This document shows, in pieces, positions 15,920-26,713 of a stretch of 64,000 nucleotides of DNA; the first letter of the stretch is position 1; every line of letters starts with the position of its first letter. Source of the stretch: an uncultured Streptococcus sp. Lineage in GTDB: Bacteria > Bacillota > Bacilli > Lactobacillales > Streptococcaceae. Where the stretch lies: the NCBI GenBank assembly GCA_934196125.1, contig CAKPVT010000002.1:1-64000 (forward strand). Reading direction: 5' to 3'. A program made the translations under genes and the position numbers. A model generated the notes under the pieces. That model saw only the letters and a list, made by a program, of their open reading frames with translations, was not told the origin of the DNA and ran no database searches.

Positions 15920-16207
15920 ACTTACACCTTCTTTCTAAAATAGCTGTCACCATTTATTATAGCTTATTCACAAAGATTTCACAAGAATCTGACTTTATTT
16001 CACCAAAGTTTATTTTCATTTTCAAATCCTTCGTTTCAATTGTCCCATTAAGCAACCTTTGCTCCCCATGCCTCAACTATCAACCGAACTTTTTACCATT
16101 TTTATAAAAATAAAAAAGAGCAAAGCACTCGTTTTTTCCACGCGCAATCAACTACTATAACCTTTAAAAATTCTTTGGTTCTAACAATCCACGCTAAGGA
16201 AAATATT
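15920..16207. other. Intergenic region, ireB promoter side
   Basis: About 290 bases, AT-rich. A TATAAT-type box (minus strand, near 15955-15962) is a likely ireB -10 element. A weak GAGTGC/GCTC hairpin with T-run lies near 16125. I see no coding sequence or known RNA. Confidence 0.4.
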
Positions 16208-16232
16208 AAAAAAGCTCCAAAACGGAGCTTTT
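16208..16232 (-). terminator. spx-family gene terminator
   Basis: AAAAGCTCC-GTTTT-GGAGCTTTT followed by TT on the minus strand, 11 bases after the stop codon. Confidence 0.85.
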
Positions 16233-16242
16233 AGACTATCTA

Positions 16243-16641
16243 TTACAGCGCTGCACGAAGGCGAGCTTCTGTATTTTCCACATTACGAATGGAACGTGGC
16301 AAGAAAGCACGAATATCATCTTCTTTGTACCCTACTTGAAGGCGTTTATCGTCAATCAAAATTGGGCTCTTCAAAATACGCGGATTTTCTTGAATAAGGT
16401 CAATAACCTCGCTCAGACTAAAATCCTCAATATCGCAATCAAGTGCTTTTGCGTAACGGTTTTTAGATGAAACGATACTTTCAATCCCATTTTCTGTTTT
16501 AGTTAATATCGCTAAGATTTCTTCTCGTGTTAGTGGTTCTTTTCCTAAATTCTGTTCTTTATAAGGGAGCTGATGAGCGTTTAGCCATGTCTTGGCTTTC
16601 TTACAGCTTGTACAACTTGAAATTGTGTAAATTTTAATCAT
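16243..16641 (-). CDS. spx: Spx/ArsC-family transcriptional regulator
   Basis: 132 residues, the standard Spx length. A thioredoxin-like fold starts MIKIYTISSCTSCKKAKTWL with the redox switch CTSC (CxxC), which forms a disulfide under oxidative stress. LIDDKRLQVGYKEDDIRAFLPR is the conserved C-terminal part that contacts the RNA polymerase alpha subunit. An upstream in-frame start would add four residues; the ATG at 16639-16641 fits the family. Streptococci carry two Spx paralogues, and which one this is cannot be fixed from sequence alone. It lies downstream of recA and is transcribed alone. Confidence 0.9.
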   Translation of the reverse strand: MIKIYTISSCTSCKKAKTWLNAHQLPYKEQNLGKEPLTREEILAILTKTENGIESIVSSKNRYAKALDCDIEDFSLSEVIDLIQENPRILKSPILIDDKRLQVGYKEDDIRAFLPRSIRNVENTEARLRAAL

Positions 16642-16866
16642 GTGCACTCTCACTTTCTATCCCATGATAGTTGTATTATAGCACACCAACCTTAACGAAA
16701 ACATAAGACCTCAGACCTATTTTTTCAAAAAGTCAATTAAAAAGATTATTTTTTCAATAAAAATCGAAAAAATCATTTATGATTTTGAAAACGATCCATT
16801 TACTTCTAAAAAAATCGAAAATCAGCTCAAATATTTTCAACTTAGATTGACATTCTTACACAAGAA

Positions 16867-16891
16867 AACCCCGAGACAATTGTCCCAGGGT
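16867..16891 (-). terminator. recA terminator
   Basis: A GGGACAATTGTC-centred stem closed by CCC/GGG and followed by GTTTTCTT on the minus strand, about 20 bases after the recA stop. Confidence 0.8.
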
Positions 16892-16908
16892 TTCAACGTC
16901 ATTATGAA

Positions 16909-18063
16909 TTATTCTTCGATTTCGATAGCATCATCTAAATCAAGAACAACTTCGTCAACATTATCATTAGTTGCTGCTGATTCTTCAACAACATCTGCTG
17001 CTTTCTCATCTTCGGTTTCTTCTTCGAGACCGTAGTGAACACGTACTTTGTGGTCGATTTCATCAAAGACTTCTGGGTGTTCTGCCAAGTATTTCTTCGC
17101 ATTTTCAGAACCTTGTCCGATTTTCTCACCGTTATACGAGAACCAAGCACCTGCTTTTTTGATGATGTCTAGGTCACTAGCAATCTTAACAAGCTCACCT
17201 GTACATGAAATTCCTTCACCATACATAATTTCAACTTCGGCTGTTTTAAATGGTGGCGCAACTTTGTTTTTAACCACTTTGATTTTAGTTTCTTTACCGA
17301 TATTGCTATCTTTTTGGTCGCCAGAACCTTTGATTTGTGTGTTACCACGGACATCAAGACGAACTGACGCATAGAACTTAAGCGCGCGTCCACCAGGTGT
17401 TGTTTCTGGGTTACCAAACATCACACCAACTTTTTCACGCAACTGGTTGATGAAAATCGCAATTGTTTTTGTTTTGTTGATTGAAGCCGACAATTTACGC
17501 ATTGCTTGACTCATCATACGAGCTTGCAAACCAACGTGATTATCACCAATGTCACCATCGATTTCGGCACGAGGTACAAGGGCAGCAACAGAATCAACAA
17601 CGACGAGGTCAACAGCACCTGAGTCAATCAATTTTCCTGCAATTTCAAGACCTTGTTCCCCAGAGTCAGGTTGTGACAAGAGAAGCTCATCAATGTTAAC
17701 ACCAAGAGCCGCAGCATAAGCTGGGTCAAGTGCGTGTTCGGCATCAATAAAGGCAGCAATTCCACCTTCTTTTTGAGCTTGTGCTACCGCATGAAGCGCA
17801 ACAGTTGTCTTACCAGAACTTTCAGGTCCATAGATTTCAATGATGCGCCCTTTAGGGTAACCACCTGCACCCAAAGCAATATCAAGAGCCAAGCTACCTG
17901 AACTCATGACTTGAACTTTTTGTTCAGCACGTTCACCAAGGCGCATAACAGCTCCCTTACCGAAATCTTTTTCAATTAATTTCAAGGCATCATCAAGTGC
18001 CTTTTTACGCTCATCACCAAATTTTTTAGTGATAGCTTCTGTTTTCTTTGTCTTTTTAGCCAA
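16909..18063 (-). CDS. recA: Recombinase RecA
   Basis: 384 residues. It carries Walker [10 protein letters not shown], Walker [11 protein letters not shown], loop 1 and loop 2 ([24 protein letters not shown]), and an acidic C-terminal tail that restrains filament formation. The start is TTG at 18061-18063 (reading [16 protein letters not shown] as in other streptococci), preceded by AAAGGG 7 bases upstream; an upstream TTG would add eight residues. It follows cinA by 49 bases and is co-transcribed with it, including from the ComX box at 19391, so it is induced in competence. Confidence 0.98.
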   Translation of the reverse strand: MAKKTKKTEAITKKFGDERKKALDDALKLIEKDFGKGAVMRLGERAEQKVQVMSSGSLALDIALGAGGYPKGRIIEIYGPESSGKTTVALHAVAQAQKEGGIAAFIDAEHALDPAYAAALGVNIDELLLSQPDSGEQGLEIAGKLIDSGAVDLVVVDSVAALVPRAEIDGDIGDNHVGLQARMMSQAMRKLSASINKTKTIAIFINQLREKVGVMFGNPETTPGGRALKFYASVRLDVRGNTQIKGSGDQKDSNIGKETKIKVVKNKVAPPFKTAEVEIMYGEGISCTGELVKIASDLDIIKKAGAWFSYNGEKIGQGSENAKKYLAEHPEVFDEIDHKVRVHYGLEEETEDEKAADVVEESAATNDNVDEVVLDLDDAIEIEE

Positions 18064-18112
18064 TTTTTTCCCTTTCTGTTTGTTCAAGATACTAACTCTA
18101 TTATACCAAATT

Positions 18113-19372
18113 TTAGCCTTGTAATAAAGCTTGACGTACTAAGTTGAAAGCACATAAAGTAGCAATATAACGGACGTCTGAACGGCTTCGTCCACCTATA
18201 ACAACACAAATAGAATGAACTTTTTCTCTAGTAGCAATACCAATGAAAACTGTTCCTGCTGGATGTCCTTCTAAGCTATCTGGTCCTGCAACACCTGTCA
18301 AACCGATACCAAAATCAGCATCTGTCAATAAACGTGATTGCTCTGCCATTTTTTCAGCTGTAAAGTGACTTACCACACCATGTTCTTGCAAATCTTCAAG
18401 AGGAATGTGAAGCATTTTTGATTTTTCTTCTATACTATACGTCACAAATCCGCCATTAAATACTGCAGATGCCCCTGAAAAATCAGCGATACTAGATTGG
18501 AATAGCCCTGCGGTCAAACTTTCTGCCGCTGTAATGGTTTTGTGCTTTTCTTTCAACAAATCAAAAACAACACGCACCATACTGTTATCATCACCATAGC
18601 CATAAAGTAACTGTTCAAGAGGAATACTATTTAATGTTTTTTGGGCTAGAATTTTATGCTCTAGAGCATCCAATTTCGCTTTTGCTGACGTCACATCATC
18701 TGCCTTGGTTGATAAACGAAGGGTCACCTCACCTGTTTTCGCATACGGAGCAATCGTTGGGTCTGTTTGATTATCAATCAAATCTGTCAAAACGGTCACT
18801 AACTGGCTTTCACCAATACCAAAGAAACGCAACACACGTGAATAAAGCTGCTTATGGTCTCCAGACAATAAAGGTACTAAAGAATCCAATACCATTGATT
18901 TTAATTCACTCGGTGGTCCAGGGAGAACAACGTAGGTCACGCCATTTACTTCTAGCACGCCACCAACAGCCAAACCAGTGCTATTTTGCAACGGTATTGA
19001 CCCTTCAATCAGCTGTGCTTGACGTTCGTTATTAGCCGTTCTAGCAAACTGCAGACGTGTCGCAAAAAATTCATCCAAACGCTTGTTAGCTTGTTCATCA
19101 AAGACTAAATCGCGTCCCAAATATTTTGCTAACGTTTGTTTTGTTAAATCGTCTTCTGTCGGACCAAGCCCTCCACATAAGACAACTAATTCACTTCGCT
19201 TGCTCGCTAAATCAATAACCGATAAAAGACGTTCTTCATTATCACCAACAGCTGTTTGAAAGAACACATCAATTCCTAACTTGGCAAATTCTTCCGATAA
19301 AAATTGAGCATTTGTATTTGTGATTTGTCCTGTTAGAATTTCTGTTCCCACAGCAATGATTTCAGCTTTCAT
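18113..19372 (-). CDS. cinA: Competence/damage-inducible protein CinA
   Basis: 419 residues in two domains. The N-terminal MoaB/MogA-like (COG1058) domain (about 1-170) has [15 protein letters not shown]. The C-terminal PncC domain (about 255-419) has nicotinamide-mononucleotide deamidase motifs ([30 protein letters not shown]). CinA interacts with RecA and is a late-competence product in streptococci. I chose the ATG at 19370-19372 because AGGTGG lies 7 bases upstream and overlaps the alternative GTG at 19379-19381. A ComX box lies 19 bases before the ATG. Confidence 0.96.
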   Translation of the reverse strand: MKAEIIAVGTEILTGQITNTNAQFLSEEFAKLGIDVFFQTAVGDNEERLLSVIDLASKRSELVVLCGGLGPTEDDLTKQTLAKYLGRDLVFDEQANKRLDEFFATRLQFARTANNERQAQLIEGSIPLQNSTGLAVGGVLEVNGVTYVVLPGPPSELKSMVLDSLVPLLSGDHKQLYSRVLRFFGIGESQLVTVLTDLIDNQTDPTIAPYAKTGEVTLRLSTKADDVTSAKAKLDALEHKILAQKTLNSIPLEQLLYGYGDDNSMVRVVFDLLKEKHKTITAAESLTAGLFQSSIADFSGASAVFNGGFVTYSIEEKSKMLHIPLEDLQEHGVVSHFTAEKMAEQSRLLTDADFGIGLTGVAGPDSLEGHPAGTVFIGIATREKVHSICVVIGGRSRSDVRYIATLCAFNLVRQALLQG

Positions 19373-19390
19373 GATTGCCACCTACTTATC

Positions 19391-19398
19391 TATTCGTA
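19391..19398 (-). promoter_or_regulatory. ComX (SigX) box TACGAATA of cinA-recA
   Basis: An exact com-box on the minus strand directly before cinA. This is the established competence promoter position for cinA-recA in streptococci. Confidence 0.9.
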
Positions 19399-19416
19399 AT
19401 TTAGTTTTATTCTATC

Positions 19417-19440
19417 AAAAAAAGCAACAAATTTGCTGCT
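19417..19440 (-). terminator. Terminator upstream of cinA
   Basis: AGCAGCAAATTTGTTGCT followed by TTTTTTT on the minus strand. It would end a minus-strand gene that once lay upstream; that place is now taken by the broken rgg gene on the other strand. Confidence 0.7.
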
Positions 19441-19596
19441 TTTTGCTACAAAGTCAGAGTTTAATGAGAAAATATTAGTTTAATATGTTGTCAACTTACT
19501 TTACTACTTTGTCAACTTAGGCTGTTTTCTTAACCAGATAATGACTAGTAAAAATTTGTAGCGTTTAGTAACACAAATTTTTTAGGAGATTAGGAT

Positions 19597-20451
19597 ATGC
19601 GTTAGGATTTTGGAAAAGTTTATAAGGATATTCGGCAATCAAAGGGGTTAACACAGGAAGAAATTTGTGGTGACATGCTTGCCCGTTCTACTCTAGCCCG
19701 TATCGAAAGCGATCAAGTTATCCCTAAATTTGATACTTTCATTTTTCTTCTCCAGCAAATCAACATGAGCTTGGAAGAATTTGAATACATTTGCAACGTC
19801 TATCAGCCAAGTGAACGTCAAAAATTATTAAATATCGCTAATAACAATCTATCAATTACCGACAACACCGAACTCTTATCTCTCAAACAACAATGTCAAG
19901 AATATCTTCAAACACACCATGACATACCGATTCAACAACTTCTTGATAAACTAACTGTTACTATCCACGTAAGAGAATTTGGTGGGGAATCAAAAGATAC
20001 TGCCTTTTAAGAAACAACTCAGAAAATTTGGCATTATCTTGAAAAACAAAACACTTGGTATCAGAATGATTTCAAATTACTATTAACAATTCTTTACCAT
20101 TTTCCATTAGAGACTCTGAAAACAATCACTCCCCAGATTTTAACTAACTTAGTCAAAAACGCCGAGCTTTACAACATCAAGCCGTTGCAATTGACCTTGT
20201 TAACCAATCTCGCGAGCATTTATCTGGACAATCATCAATCCAAAGAATGTGAAACATTTTCTCTAGAATCCCTCAAACTTGCTAAGGAATTAAAACGCTA
20301 CGACTTTTTAGGAATTGCGCAAGTCCGCCTTGGCATTTGTCGTGATGATAATAGCTTAATTGATAAAGGAATATCTCTGCTGCGCTTAACCGAAGAAGAA
20401 AAGATTTTTGAAGCACTTGAAAAAGAAGTAGCAAAGTACAGGCAAATTTAA
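19597..20451 (+). pseudogene. Rgg/GadR/MutR-family regulator, two nonsense codons
   Basis: ATG at 19597 with TAGGAG upstream, then MR-stop-DFGKVYKDIRQSKGLTQEEI, an Rgg-type helix-turn-helix (ARSTLARIESDQ), and the C-terminal helical repeat region ending EKEVAKYRQI. All of it is in one frame, broken only by TAG at codon 3 (19603-19605) and TAA at 20008-20010. No indel is needed to restore about 284 residues, the usual Rgg size. Rgg proteins sense short peptides (SHP/ComS types); no peptide ORF is evident nearby. Internal ATGs could make fragments, so it is probably but not certainly dead. Confidence 0.88.
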
Positions 20452-20462
20452 GCATACAAAAG

Positions 20463-20493
20463 CACTCCCTAACTGATAAGTTGAGGAGTGTTT
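20463..20493. terminator. Hairpin between rgg remnant and ruvA
   Basis: CACTCC...AACT and AGTT...GGAGTG pair across a GATA loop and are followed by TTT on the plus strand. It lies between convergent genes and probably serves both. Confidence 0.6.
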
Positions 20494-20524
20494 CATATGA
20501 AACAATAGTCAAAAAAGTTTTAAA

Positions 20525-21118
20525 TTAAGCTTTCATCAACAATTTAAGGCTTGATTTGATGTATTGTTCTGCTGTTTCATTTGTTCCTTCAAAGAACTTA
20601 CGAATTTTCTTGAGCTCTGCAGCTTTATAGCCAAGTGCCAAAAGAGCTTCCATAGCTTCCTCAAGCTGCTCGTTTGTAGTTGTTTTTGTCTGAGAAGCTT
20701 TGCCATTTTCCACCGAAACATCGACAAATTTTCCTGCCAAATCCAAGACCATTTGTTGAGCTGTCTTTTTTCCAATTTTTGGAAATTTCATCAAATACTT
20801 GATATCACTAGTGTCAATCGCATTGACAAGCCCTTCATTATCATCGACCGCAATAATCGCTAGCGCAGTTGTCGGACCAATCCCAGAAACTGAAATCAAG
20901 TTAAGAAAAACAGCTTTTTCATCTTCTGTGTGAAAACCAAATAACAATTGCGCATCTTCACGAATGACTTGGTGTAAATAAATCTGAACCTCTTGGTTGA
21001 CAAAGTCTGAAAAACTGTATGGGTTAGCAACGTTGATAATATAACCCAGCCCTCCAGCCTCGACAACAATGTATTTGGCGGTAATTTTAGTTAATTTTCC
21101 TTTGATATAATCATACAT
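20525..21118 (-). CDS. ruvA: Holliday junction branch-migration protein RuvA
   Basis: 197 residues. The N-terminal OB-fold starts [20 protein letters not shown]. Helix-hairpin-helix motifs follow ([34 protein letters not shown]), and the C-terminal domain that binds RuvB (about 145-197) ends the protein. The RuvA tetramer clamps Holliday junctions for RuvB. It starts one base after the mutL stop and so is translated from the mutL transcript. Confidence 0.97.
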   Translation of the reverse strand: MYDYIKGKLTKITAKYIVVEAGGLGYIINVANPYSFSDFVNQEVQIYLHQVIREDAQLLFGFHTEDEKAVFLNLISVSGIGPTTALAIIAVDDNEGLVNAIDTSDIKYLMKFPKIGKKTAQQMVLDLAGKFVDVSVENGKASQTKTTTNEQLEEAMEALLALGYKAAELKKIRKFFEGTNETAEQYIKSSLKLLMKA

Positions 21119-21119
21119 C

Positions 21120-23063
21120 TTAGTATTTTCCTAACTCTCTTAAACTTGTGTGATTTTCTTGAATACGGCGGAACATTTTTTCCATGTCAGCTTTGGTAAA
21201 GTTGACAAGAACTGGACGTCCATGTGGACAGTTATAAGGATTCTTACATTGTGATAACTGAACCAAAAGATGTCGGGCGGAATAATCATCAAGAACATGA
21301 TTTGCTTTGATTGAGCGTTTGCATGACATCATGATTGCCAATTCTGCACGATATTTCTTTACCGATACTTCATTTGTCAACAACAGCATATCACACATCT
21401 CATAAACAGCCGTCTCAATTTCCTCTTCTTTCATCCAAATTGGGTGTTCACGGAGAATAAAAGTGTTGTTTCCATATGGTTCTAAATAAATACCAACTTG
21501 ATTTAACAGCTCCATTTTTTCTTGCAACTTAATAAAATCAGCTCCAGAAAACTCAAAAAGGTATGGCATGAGAAGCTGCTGTAAAGAGCTATCAACGTCG
21601 CCGATTTTCTCACGATAATATTCATATTTAACACGTTCTTGAGCAGCGTGTTGGTCAATGATATAAAGCCCACCATTCCCCTGTGCAAAAAGATACGTTC
21701 CGTGCATTTGTCCGAAATAATCTAATTCTGGGAAAGTTGATGACTCCTCATTATCAAGACTTTCAATCATCTTATTGATTTTTGTCTTGTTTTTAAAATC
21801 GAGATTATCATGTTCATCATCTTGACTATCTACTTCGGAACGCTGCACATATTTCACTGACGTTTGTTGCTTGTCAACTTCCTTGACAGAGTTATCAATC
21901 TCATTGAATAACTGTACTGGTTGCTCTTCAACCGTATCTGACTTGACAAAGAAATCACGACGTTCTTTATCATAATAAAGATCTGTTTGTTTCAACGGCA
22001 GGCTCGTTTGCTCTGGTTTCGTAAGCCCACGTGTGCTTGATTTCGCCAGATTTTCTAGAGCATCAGGTATCAAATCTTGCTCACGCAAACTCTCTGCAAT
22101 AGCAGAGCTGATTAAGCTCATCAGTTCTTTTTCCTTTGAAATACGAACTTCTTGCTTCGTTGGGTGAACATTGACATCAGCTAAATAAGGGTCGATTTGA
22201 ATGTCGATAACAGCAATCGGAAAACGTCCCACCATCAATTTTGAACCATAACCGTCCAAAATCGCACGATTGAGCAAAAAATTTTTAATATAACGACCGT
22301 TAATCAAAATCGTAATATAGTTTCGGTTCGCTCGTGTCAATTCTGGCAGACTAATGTAACCAGACACTTCAAAATCGAGGTCAGCATTCGAAATCTCAAT
22401 CATTTTTTTAGCCGTATTAAGCCCATAAATACCAGCAATTGCTTGTCGTAAATCACCAGTACCAGATGTTGTTGTCATTTGACGACCATCATTAATCAAG
22501 CTAAAAGCCACCTCTGGGTGCGCCAAGCTCAAACGATTCACCACATCAACAATATGAGCTAATTCGGATTGGAGACTTTTCATGTATTTAAGACGCGCTG
22601 GCGTATTATAAAAGAGATTTTCAACCGTAATTTTGGTACCAACAGGTGTAGAAATCGGTTCTTGTTTTTCAATTTCGCCACCTTTGGCTACTAGCAATGT
22701 TCCATAATTTTCATCTGCCGTTGCTGTTTTGACTGTAAAATGACTAATGGAGGCAATTGACGGAATCGCTTCGCCACGAAAACCTAACGTCCTAATGCGG
22801 AAAAGGTCAGCTTGATTTTTAATTTTACTTGTGGCATGGCGGTGCAGACTTAACGCAACATCATCTTGAGCAATTCCTTCGCCATTATCTGTCACTTGAA
22901 TTTTCTTTAAACCAGCTTCTTCAATTTCAATGGTGATTTGGCTGCTCCCTGCATCAATCGAATTTTCCACCAATTCTTTGACAACGCTAGCCGGTCGTTC
23001 AATAACTTCACCCGCCGCAATTTGGTTAGCCAAAACCTCTGGCAACTCAATAATTTTACTCAT
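21120..23063 (-). CDS. mutL: DNA mismatch repair protein MutL (HexB)
   Basis: 647 residues. An N-terminal GHKL ATPase (about 1-330) has the motifs [21 protein letters not shown] and the [10 protein letters not shown] region. A variable linker rich in charged residues follows (about 340-455). The C-terminal dimerisation domain contains the [13 protein letters not shown] motif and ends with CPHGRP. MutL links MutS recognition to repair. It lies in the mutS-mutL-ruvA group; 112 bases separate it from mutS. Confidence 0.97.
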   Translation of the reverse strand: MSKIIELPEVLANQIAAGEVIERPASVVKELVENSIDAGSSQITIEIEEAGLKKIQVTDNGEGIAQDDVALSLHRHATSKIKNQADLFRIRTLGFRGEAIPSIASISHFTVKTATADENYGTLLVAKGGEIEKQEPISTPVGTKITVENLFYNTPARLKYMKSLQSELAHIVDVVNRLSLAHPEVAFSLINDGRQMTTTSGTGDLRQAIAGIYGLNTAKKMIEISNADLDFEVSGYISLPELTRANRNYITILINGRYIKNFLLNRAILDGYGSKLMVGRFPIAVIDIQIDPYLADVNVHPTKQEVRISKEKELMSLISSAIAESLREQDLIPDALENLAKSSTRGLTKPEQTSLPLKQTDLYYDKERRDFFVKSDTVEEQPVQLFNEIDNSVKEVDKQQTSVKYVQRSEVDSQDDEHDNLDFKNKTKINKMIESLDNEESSTFPELDYFGQMHGTYLFAQGNGGLYIIDQHAAQERVKYEYYREKIGDVDSSLQQLLMPYLFEFSGADFIKLQEKMELLNQVGIYLEPYGNNTFILREHPIWMKEEEIETAVYEMCDMLLLTNEVSVKKYRAELAIMMSCKRSIKANHVLDDYSARHLLVQLSQCKNPYNCPHGRPVLVNFTKADMEKMFRRIQENHTSLRELGKY

Positions 23064-23175
23064 GATTTATTTATTAGCAAGCCTTTTAAAGGCAGCCTTA
23101 TTCCTTTCATTCTTGCTTGTTTATCTTCTATTATAACACAAACTAAACAATCTTCTTTAAGACCGCCTCTTATTG

Positions 23176-25746
23176 TTACAACATATTTTTTAATTCATAA
23201 ATAATATTCATGGCTTGCATTGGTGTTAAATTCATCAAATTAACTTTTTTGAGTGCTTCAATCACTTCTTGGTTAGATGAGTCATCAGCAAATAAACTTA
23301 GTTGCTCTGCCACTGGTTCTGCTACTTCAGATTTTACAGTAATTGGCTCAGCTTCTACCTCAGGGGTCAATTGAAGCTGCGCAGCACCTGATTCTAAATT
23401 CGTCAAGATACTGTCCGCACGTTGTAATAATTCTTCTGGTAAACCAGCAATTTTTGCTACATGAATTCCGTAAGATTTGTCTGCTGGACCTTCTGCAATT
23501 TTATGAAGAAAAGTCACATCACCATTTTTCTCAAGGGTAGCAACGTGCACGTTGACAAGATGTGTCAAGTTTATTGACAAAGCTGTCAACTCATGATAAT
23601 GGGTTGCAAACATGGTCTTAGCACCGATATGGTCATGAATATATTCAATGATTGATTGCGCCAAAGCCATACCGTCATAGGTTGCCGTTCCACGACCTAG
23701 CTCATCAAAAAGAATCAGGGATTGGGAACTTGCTCGTTTGATAGCTTGGTTAGCTTCCATCATTTCCACCATAAACGTTGACTGTCCTGAAATCAAATCA
23801 TCTGCTGCACCAATACGCGTGAAAATCGCATCAAACACTGGTAAATTGACACTTTCAGCAGCTACGTAAGACCCCATTTGAGCCATAATAACTGTCAAGG
23901 CAAGTTGACGCATATAAGTTGATTTACCACTCATATTTGGACCGGTAATCAGCTGAATGTTGATATCGGCATCAAACGTAATCGTATTAGGAATATATTC
24001 TTGCGTTCCCATGACTTTTTCAACGACCGCATGACGACCTTTTTCAATTTTAATCTCATGGCTATCGTTGAATGCTGGACGAACATAATGATTATTTTCT
24101 GCAACAATAGCTAAACTTTGTAAGACGTCAACGGTTGAAATCGCCTTAGCCAAGTCTTGCAAACGTGTAATGTAACGCTCAACTTGTCCGCGAACGCACA
24201 TGAAAACATCATATTCTAAGCTTGCTGATTGCTCACGCGCCTCCAACATCTCACCTTCAATTTTAGCCAATTCTGCCGTTCCGAAACGCTCTGAATTTTT
24301 CAACGTTGCCTTGCGGAAGAAATAATCTGGCACTAGAGAGAGATTGGAATTTGTCACATGGAAATAGTATCCGTCTTTTTTATTATAATCAATTTTTAGA
24401 TTGGTAATCCCACTTGCAGCACGTTCCTTAGCTTCAATTTCTGCAATCCAGCTAGTCCCCTCGCGCATAACCTTACGGTATTTGTCCAAAGTCTCATCAA
24501 AGCCTGTACGGATAATGCTACCTTCTGTGATAACAGCAGGGGCATCTGGGTCAATAGCTGAGCGAATCAGCGATTCTAGCTCTGGCAAAGTGTCAATGCT
24601 GTTGACAAGCTTGTCAAGGTGAGGACTCTCAAACGATTCTAAAACCGCCTTAATCGTTGGCACTTGTGCTAAAGTATGACCGAGTTGTAATAAATCTTTT
24701 GGATTAGCTTTTCCAAATGACACACGACTCGCTAAACGTTCAATATCATAAACACCTTTGAGACTATCCGTCAAATCACTACGCTCAAAGAAATTATCTA
24801 GGAAAACTTGAACAATATTTTGGCGCTCTTCAATCTGTGCTTGGTTCACCAAAGGACGGTCAATCCAATTGCGCAATAGACGCATTCCCATAGCCGTTTT
24901 AGTTTCATCTAGTAACCAATAAAGGCTACCATGTTTTTTACTTGTTCGAGCATTTTCTAATAAATCCAAACTAGATTTTGTCGTGTAAGACATTTGCAAG
25001 TAATCTTTGATTTCATAATGAACCAATTTCTGCAAATGACTTAGCTCACGTTTTTGCGTTGTATGAACGTATTGTAGCAATTTCTCAGCTGCTGAAATTT
25101 CTAAGGCCGTTAAATCTAGGGCGATTAAATGCACATCTTCATAACGTTCTTGTTCAAACGATAAGAGTAAATTTAATTGTTTAACTAAGCTATGTTGCTC
25201 TGTTTCAGAAAGCTCATAACCAACAACGATTTCACGCGCTTTAAGGTTCAGAATTTCACTTCTAAGGCTTGTAAAATCAGAAAGACTTGTTGAGAAAAAT
25301 TCACCTGTTGACACGTCCATATAGGCTAGCCCAAACGTTTTGCCGTCAGAATCGATAGCCAACAAGAAATTGTTAGCATTATCTGGTTTAGAGGAATCGA
25401 CAGCCGTCCCTGGCGTAATCACTTGAACGACTTCACGTTTAACCACACCGACGGCTTGTTTTGGGTCTTCCATTTGCTCAGCAATTGCCACCTTGTAACC
25501 CATTTCCACTAATACATCAATGTATTGTTGCGCAGAATGATAAGGCACACCTGCCATTGGAATTGGGTTGTCAGCATTTTTATTACGACTAGTTAAACTA
25601 ATCTCTAAAATCTGTGCAGCTTTAACCGCATCATCATAAAATAATTCATAAAAGTCTCCCATGCGGAAAAGTAAAAAAGCATCTGGATAATCTTTTTTTA
25701 CGTCCAAATACTGTTGCATGCCTGGAGAAATTTTATCTTTTGTCAT
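23176..25746 (-). CDS. mutS: DNA mismatch repair protein MutS (HexA)
   Basis: 856 residues, full length. The N-terminal mismatch-binding domain has the Phe-x-Glu motif in [11 protein letters not shown]. Connector, core and clamp domains follow, then the ATPase with Walker [14 protein letters not shown], the [13 protein letters not shown] loop, Walker [15 protein letters not shown] and [10 protein letters not shown]. It recognises mispairs and small loops. Its start overlaps the 3' end of the upstream YlbF-like gene by 14 bases. Confidence 0.98.
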   Translation of the reverse strand: MTKDKISPGMQQYLDVKKDYPDAFLLFRMGDFYELFYDDAVKAAQILEISLTSRNKNADNPIPMAGVPYHSAQQYIDVLVEMGYKVAIAEQMEDPKQAVGVVKREVVQVITPGTAVDSSKPDNANNFLLAIDSDGKTFGLAYMDVSTGEFFSTSLSDFTSLRSEILNLKAREIVVGYELSETEQHSLVKQLNLLLSFEQERYEDVHLIALDLTALEISAAEKLLQYVHTTQKRELSHLQKLVHYEIKDYLQMSYTTKSSLDLLENARTSKKHGSLYWLLDETKTAMGMRLLRNWIDRPLVNQAQIEERQNIVQVFLDNFFERSDLTDSLKGVYDIERLASRVSFGKANPKDLLQLGHTLAQVPTIKAVLESFESPHLDKLVNSIDTLPELESLIRSAIDPDAPAVITEGSIIRTGFDETLDKYRKVMREGTSWIAEIEAKERAASGITNLKIDYNKKDGYYFHVTNSNLSLVPDYFFRKATLKNSERFGTAELAKIEGEMLEAREQSASLEYDVFMCVRGQVERYITRLQDLAKAISTVDVLQSLAIVAENNHYVRPAFNDSHEIKIEKGRHAVVEKVMGTQEYIPNTITFDADINIQLITGPNMSGKSTYMRQLALTVIMAQMGSYVAAESVNLPVFDAIFTRIGAADDLISGQSTFMVEMMEANQAIKRASSQSLILFDELGRGTATYDGMALAQSIIEYIHDHIGAKTMFATHYHELTALSINLTHLVNVHVATLEKNGDVTFLHKIAEGPADKSYGIHVAKIAGLPEELLQRADSILTNLESGAAQLQLTPEVEAEPITVKSEVAEPVAEQLSLFADDSSNQEVIEALKKVNLMNLTPMQAMNIIYELKNML

Positions 25747-26089
25747 TATTAGTTAGCTCCTCGTTAATTTTCGTTTCCAAGTTTTTCGTGATGTATTGAA
25801 CCAAATCACTAGCATCTTGCATCTTGTTACGATAATCTTTGACAATCGGGAGATCCGATAAGTCTTTTTGTAGCTGGTCAGCTTGTTTTCCTGCTGCTTT
25901 TTCAGCCACTAACTTGTCAATCTTGTGATAAAGCACAGCCTCCTGCTGATAAGCTTTCATATCGTCAACAAGACTGTCAAGTTCTGAAAAAGTTTTGATT
26001 TTTTGTTCTACTTTTTGAAATTCTTGCACACTATCGTGCTTTTGAATAGCTTGAACTAACTTGTCCACCGATTGGTCGTACTTACTCAT
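25733..26089 (-). CDS. YlbF/YmcA-family protein
   Basis: 118 residues, entirely helical, with the family's [22 protein letters not shown] helix and [16 protein letters not shown] loop. In Bacillus, YlbF and YmcA form a complex that affects RNA processing and development. It sits between argR (4-base overlap) and mutS (14-base overlap), so the three genes are one transcript with coupled translation. Its exact role in streptococci is not known. Confidence 0.85.
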   Translation of the reverse strand: MSKYDQSVDKLVQAIQKHDSVQEFQKVEQKIKTFSELDSLVDDMKAYQQEAVLYHKIDKLVAEKAAGKQADQLQKDLSDLPIVKDYRNKMQDASDLVQYITKNLETKINEELTNNDKR

Positions 26090-26523
26090 AAGCTCGTTGA
26101 TAAGTCTCTTTCAAATGCTTGGGCAGTCTCTTCATCTTTACAAATAACCAGCAAAGCATCCGCACCTGCCACCGTTCCAAGAATCTCTGGAATGTCGCTA
26201 CTATCAATCAAGTTTGCCAAAACATCTGCTTCACCAAGATTAGTATGAAGAACAAGCATGAACCCAGCACGAGCAACTTTCAAAATATATGAGCGGATAT
26301 TAGCACCAAAAGTTGTCTCTGATGTTTCTGATAAACTATAATAAAGCTTACCTGATGAATCACGTAATTTCAAAAGACCAATCTCACGAAGGTCACGTGA
26401 CAAGGTTGCTTGAGTGACACTAATCCCTTCTTCTTGCAAATGACACTTGATTTCTTCTTGTGTTCCAATATGATCTGATTGAATCAAACGTTTGATTCGA
26501 TTTTGACGTTCTATTTTATTCAT
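26086..26523 (-). CDS. argR: Arginine repressor ArgR
   Basis: 145 residues. A winged-helix N-terminus ([21 protein letters not shown]...[17 protein letters not shown]) is followed by the C-terminal arginine-binding hexamerisation domain, with [16 protein letters not shown]. It represses arginine biosynthesis or regulates catabolism depending on the paralogue; streptococci carry several. It is divergent from argS, a classic arrangement, with 190 bases between them that contain an imperfect ARG-box-like TGTATATTTAT near 26537. Confidence 0.94.
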   Translation of the reverse strand: MNKIERQNRIKRLIQSDHIGTQEEIKCHLQEEGISVTQATLSRDLREIGLLKLRDSSGKLYYSLSETSETTFGANIRSYILKVARAGFMLVLHTNLGEADVLANLIDSSDIPEILGTVAGADALLVICKDEETAQAFERDLSTSL

Positions 26524-26713
26524 ATAACTTTCCCTTTGTGTATATTTATCCTTAAAATTATACCAAAAAAAAGAAAATTTTTCATCTCTCTTTTGCGCTC
26601 TTTTCCTTATGATAACTTATTTTTTACTGCTTCAAACGTTTTCTTTCAGCTAGTCTCGTTTATTTCTTATTTTTATGTTAAAATAATATGACTAACTAAT
26701 TTAGGAGAAACTC

